The notes under the pieces: generated by a model
Database searches by the model: none
Told to the model about the DNA's origin: nothing
What the model saw: only the letters and a program-made list of their open reading frames with translations
Assembly: GCA_031266175.1 (NCBI GenBank)
Contig: JAISBN010000129.1
Location: 1-41,737 of the forward strand
Length of the DNA stretch: 41,737 bases
Direction: 5' to 3'
Source of the DNA: Treponema sp.
GTDB lineage: Bacteria > Spirochaetota > Spirochaetia > Treponematales > Breznakiellaceae
Program-made: the position numbers and the translations under genes
Shown: piece by piece, positions 39,999 to 41,737 of the stretch
How positions within the stretch are numbered: position 1 is the stretch's first letter
Layout: every line of letters begins with the position of its first letter

Positions 39999-41216
39999 AT
40001 GAAGGCTCAAAAAATCTCGGAGTCGGTCTTTTGTTTGTATGCCGATGTTCAAACTGCCGATCTTTTTGAAGGAATTTGGCCCATTCCCCGGGGGGTTTCC
40101 CTGAATTCCTACCTGGTCCGGGGCAAAAAAACCGCCCTGATCGACCTTGTCAGGGATTGGTCCGGGGCTCCAAAACAGCTGGAAGAAGCCCTGGCGTCGG
40201 CGGGGGCAGGTTTTAACGGGATCGATTACCTGATCCTTAACCACCTGGAACCGGATCATACCGGCTGGCTTGGGGAATTCCGTAAAATCAACCCAAAAGC
40301 CGGGATTATCTCCACCGCCAGGGGGATCAACCTGGTTAAAACTTTCTATAAGGAAGAGACGGGTCTTCGGGCGGTAAAAGACGGGGATACCCTGGACTTG
40401 GGCGGGGTGGAGCTTGCGTTTTTTGAAACCCCCAATATCCACTGGCCCGAAACCATGATGACCTGGGAGCCTGAATCGGGGACCCTCTTTTCCTGCGACG
40501 CCTTCGGTTCCTTTGGGGCCCTGGGGGGCAGGATCTTTGACGATGAATTCAGCGTGGAAGAGCATGGTTTTTATGAAAAAGAGGGCCTCCGGTACTATGC
40601 CAATATTGTTTCCTCCTTCTCTGCCTTTGTGGAACGGGGTATACAAAAACTGGCCGGCCTGAACATTGCCTGCGTCGCTCCCGGTCACGGCATGGTCTGG
40701 CGAAAAAACCCCCGGACAATCATCGACCGGTACCTTAAGTACGCCTCATATTCCAGGGCCGGGGATGCTTCGGGGGAACCGGAAATAGCCGTTATCTGGG
40801 GTTCCATGTACGGCAATACCAAAACCGGCCTGGATGCGGTGATCCGGGGCATTGAAGCCGAGGGGGTACCCTACAGCATCCACCGGGTTCCCAACGAGGA
40901 TGTCTCCTATGTTCTGGCGGACGCCTTTAAGTCCCGGGCCCTGGTCCTGGCTATGCCTACCTACGAGTACGCCATGTTCCCCCCCATGGCCTATGTGCTG
41001 GATATTTTTGCCCGGAAGCATATTTTTGGCAAAACCGTGCTCCGTATCGGTTCATGGGGATGGGTCGGGGGCGCCAAAAAGGAATATGAGGCCGCCATTG
41101 AAGCCCTTAAGTGGGAAAGCGTACCGTCCATGGAATGGGCCGGCGCCCCCACGGAGCAGGAGCTGGCGGTGCTTGAGGAACGCGGCCGGGAGCTTGCCCG
41201 GGTGGTAAAGGCATAA
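39999..41216 (+). CDS. A-type flavodiiron protein (O2/NO reductase)
   Basis: A 405-residue soluble oxygen- or nitric-oxide-reducing enzyme. The N-terminal metallo-beta-lactamase-like half carries the diiron ligands H82, E84, D86 and H87 in NHLEPDHTG, a histidine in PNIHWPETM, D in FSCDAFGSFG, and H in APGHGMVW. The C-terminal flavodoxin half starts near residue 265 with VIWGSMYGNTKTGLDAV, the FMN phosphate loop. There is no extra rubredoxin or flavin reductase domain, so it is the simple class A form. It would detoxify O2 or NO in an anaerobe with electrons from rubredoxin or ferredoxin. Symbol fprA/fdpA would be usual. Confidence 0.93.
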   Translation: MKAQKISESVFCLYADVQTADLFEGIWPIPRGVSLNSYLVRGKKTALIDLVRDWSGAPKQLEEALASAGAGFNGIDYLILNHLEPDHTGWLGEFRKINPKAGIISTARGINLVKTFYKEETGLRAVKDGDTLDLGGVELAFFETPNIHWPETMMTWEPESGTLFSCDAFGSFGALGGRIFDDEFSVEEHGFYEKEGLRYYANIVSSFSAFVERGIQKLAGLNIACVAPGHGMVWRKNPRTIIDRYLKYASYSRAGDASGEPEIAVIWGSMYGNTKTGLDAVIRGIEAEGVPYSIHRVPNEDVSYVLADAFKSRALVLAMPTYEYAMFPPMAYVLDIFARKHIFGKTVLRIGSWGWVGGAKKEYEAAIEALKWESVPSMEWAGAPTEQELAVLEERGRELARVVKA

Positions 41217-41330
41217 GCCGGGGCTACGCCTCGCTACAGGTGTGGGATAAACTTCTCGATCCGGGCGCCTGCAGTTACGTCCTTCGCCCTAGCGCGCCGG
41301 ATGCCGTCTCTGTAGCCGATTTGGTTCTTG

Positions 41331-41366
41331 GAGCTTGGTTTTGAAAAACACCAAAAGGAAGCTTTT
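41331..41366 (+). terminator. Possible terminator after the flavodiiron gene
   Basis: AGC-TTGGT with ACCAA and a distal GCTTTTTT: an imperfect stem with a bulge, followed by six T. It lies 115 bp after the stop codon; the intervening sequence 41217-41330 shows no gene I recognise. Confidence 0.35.
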
Positions 41367-41400
41367 TTGATAATTCCTTGTATTATAAGGACTTAGCAAT

Positions 41401-41471
41401 TTCCCCAGGGAGGATTCGAACCCCCACAAGCAGATCCAGAGTCTGCCGTGCTACCATTACACAACCGGGGA
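41401..41471 (-). tRNA. tRNA-Gln (anticodon CUG)
   Basis: Minus strand: acceptor TCCCCGG pairs with CTGGGGA (one G-T pair); anticodon stem GCAGA/TCTGC encloses loop CTCTGGA, giving anticodon CTG; the T arm has GGGGTTCGAATCCTC. The 3' CCA is not encoded. A sigma70 promoter lies upstream at 41517-41545. Confidence 0.95.
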
Positions 41472-41516
41472 TAGCGCTTCAATCACCAAAGAAGATTGAC
41501 GTATATCCAGGTTCAA

Positions 41517-41545
41517 AGTGTACAAATACCTTCATTTTTTGTCAA
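41517..41545 (-). promoter_or_regulatory. Promoter of tRNA-Gln
   Basis: Minus strand TTGACA (41545-41540), 17-bp spacer, TACACT (41522-41517); a perfect -35 and a good -10, leaving a ~40-nt 5' leader to be removed from the precursor. Confidence 0.75.
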
Positions 41546-41601
41546 CACGCCGCAATGCCTCACGAAAAATGTTACCCAAATTTATAATGGGGGGGACGCT
41601 T

Positions 41602-41684
41602 GAAGGAGGGCATACAGGCGAAACGTCTGTGAGAAAAGTCAAGCGGAAAGTTGGGTGTTTTTCGATAACGGTATGCCCTCCTTC
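41602..41684. repeat. 14-bp perfect inverted repeat with 55-bp spacer near the right edge
   Basis: GAAGGAGGGCATAC (41602-41615) is the exact reverse complement of GTATGCCCTCCTTC (41671-41684); with a 2-nt bulge the arms extend to 17 bp. No gene is evident in 41546-41737. It may belong to a small mobile element or a structured RNA cut by the window edge. Confidence 0.6.
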
Positions 41685-41737
41685 TCAAGAAACTTTCGGT
41701 ATTCACTCATCTTCTTCTCATGGAGCCGCACATTACG

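Overview
The window looks like chromosomal sequence from a GC-rich, Treponema-like spirochaete. This is inference from gene content: a FliG-type flagellar switch protein, a long spirochaete-type coiled-coil protein with one N-terminal membrane helix (SpiroCoCo type), an rnfCDGEAB operon, an A-type flavodiiron protein, many lipoproteins with relaxed lipoboxes, and a BspA-type leucine-rich-repeat lipoprotein. Nearly all genes are core or envelope functions. Mobile DNA is limited to the 3' end of an integrase-type transposase at the left edge and possible traces at the right edge.

Layout. 1-1550: transposase remnant, insertion-sequence end repeats and an orphan D12-class (Dam-like) adenine methyltransferase. 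1554-4178: MalT-like LuxR regulator. 4190-7850 (minus): pyrimidine operon pyrB-pyrI-pyrC-pyrF with a leader that has a promoter, an 11-codon ORF and an attenuator-like terminator. 8016-8134: a cluster of hairpins. 8154-9831 (minus): LRR lipoprotein and beta-barrel-like protein whose 5' ends share a 23-bp dyad repeat. 9849-10622: a non-coding accessory stretch made of a 17-unit 21-bp array rich in GATC, a (GT)26 tract and seven consecutive hairpins. 10659-14803: fliG and an M16C peptidase. 14883-15008: a probable orphan small RNA whose terminator loop carries the 16S anti-Shine-Dalgarno sequence. 15063-17795: M29 aminopeptidase (minus), rsmE and a YugP-type zinc peptidase. 17858-23061: rnfCDGEAB. 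23153-26093: a YitT-family protein and uvrB (minus). 26205-35577: an eight-gene co-directional run (LPP20-like lipoprotein, LpoB-like, COG3014-like, LPP20, AAA+ ATPase, HAD hydrolase, SpiroCoCo coiled coil, small membrane protein). 35584-39463 (minus): lipoprotein, nth, DeoR regulator, DUF2798 protein, dihydrouridine synthase. 39528-41216: CheY-like receiver and FprA flavoprotein. 41401-41471 (minus): tRNA-Gln(CUG).

How it works together. The Rnf complex couples ferredoxin/NAD redox chemistry to ion transport, and the flavodiiron protein removes O2 or NO, which together suit a fermentative or acetogenic anaerobe exposed to oxygen. The 26205-35577 run looks like one envelope-biogenesis transcription unit from a good sigma70 promoter. 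Promoters of the form TTGNNN-N17-TANNNT can be read in front of many genes. At several of them the -10 box lies only 6-11 nt before the start codon and no Shine-Dalgarno sequence is present, suggesting leaderless or near-leaderless mRNAs.

Best candidates for undescribed biology: the anti-SD small RNA (14918-15008), the GATC-phased 21-bp array plus (GT)26 tract upstream of fliG, the two related hairpin clusters, the 23-bp dyad repeat embedded in the 5' ends of two envelope genes, and the pyr leader.
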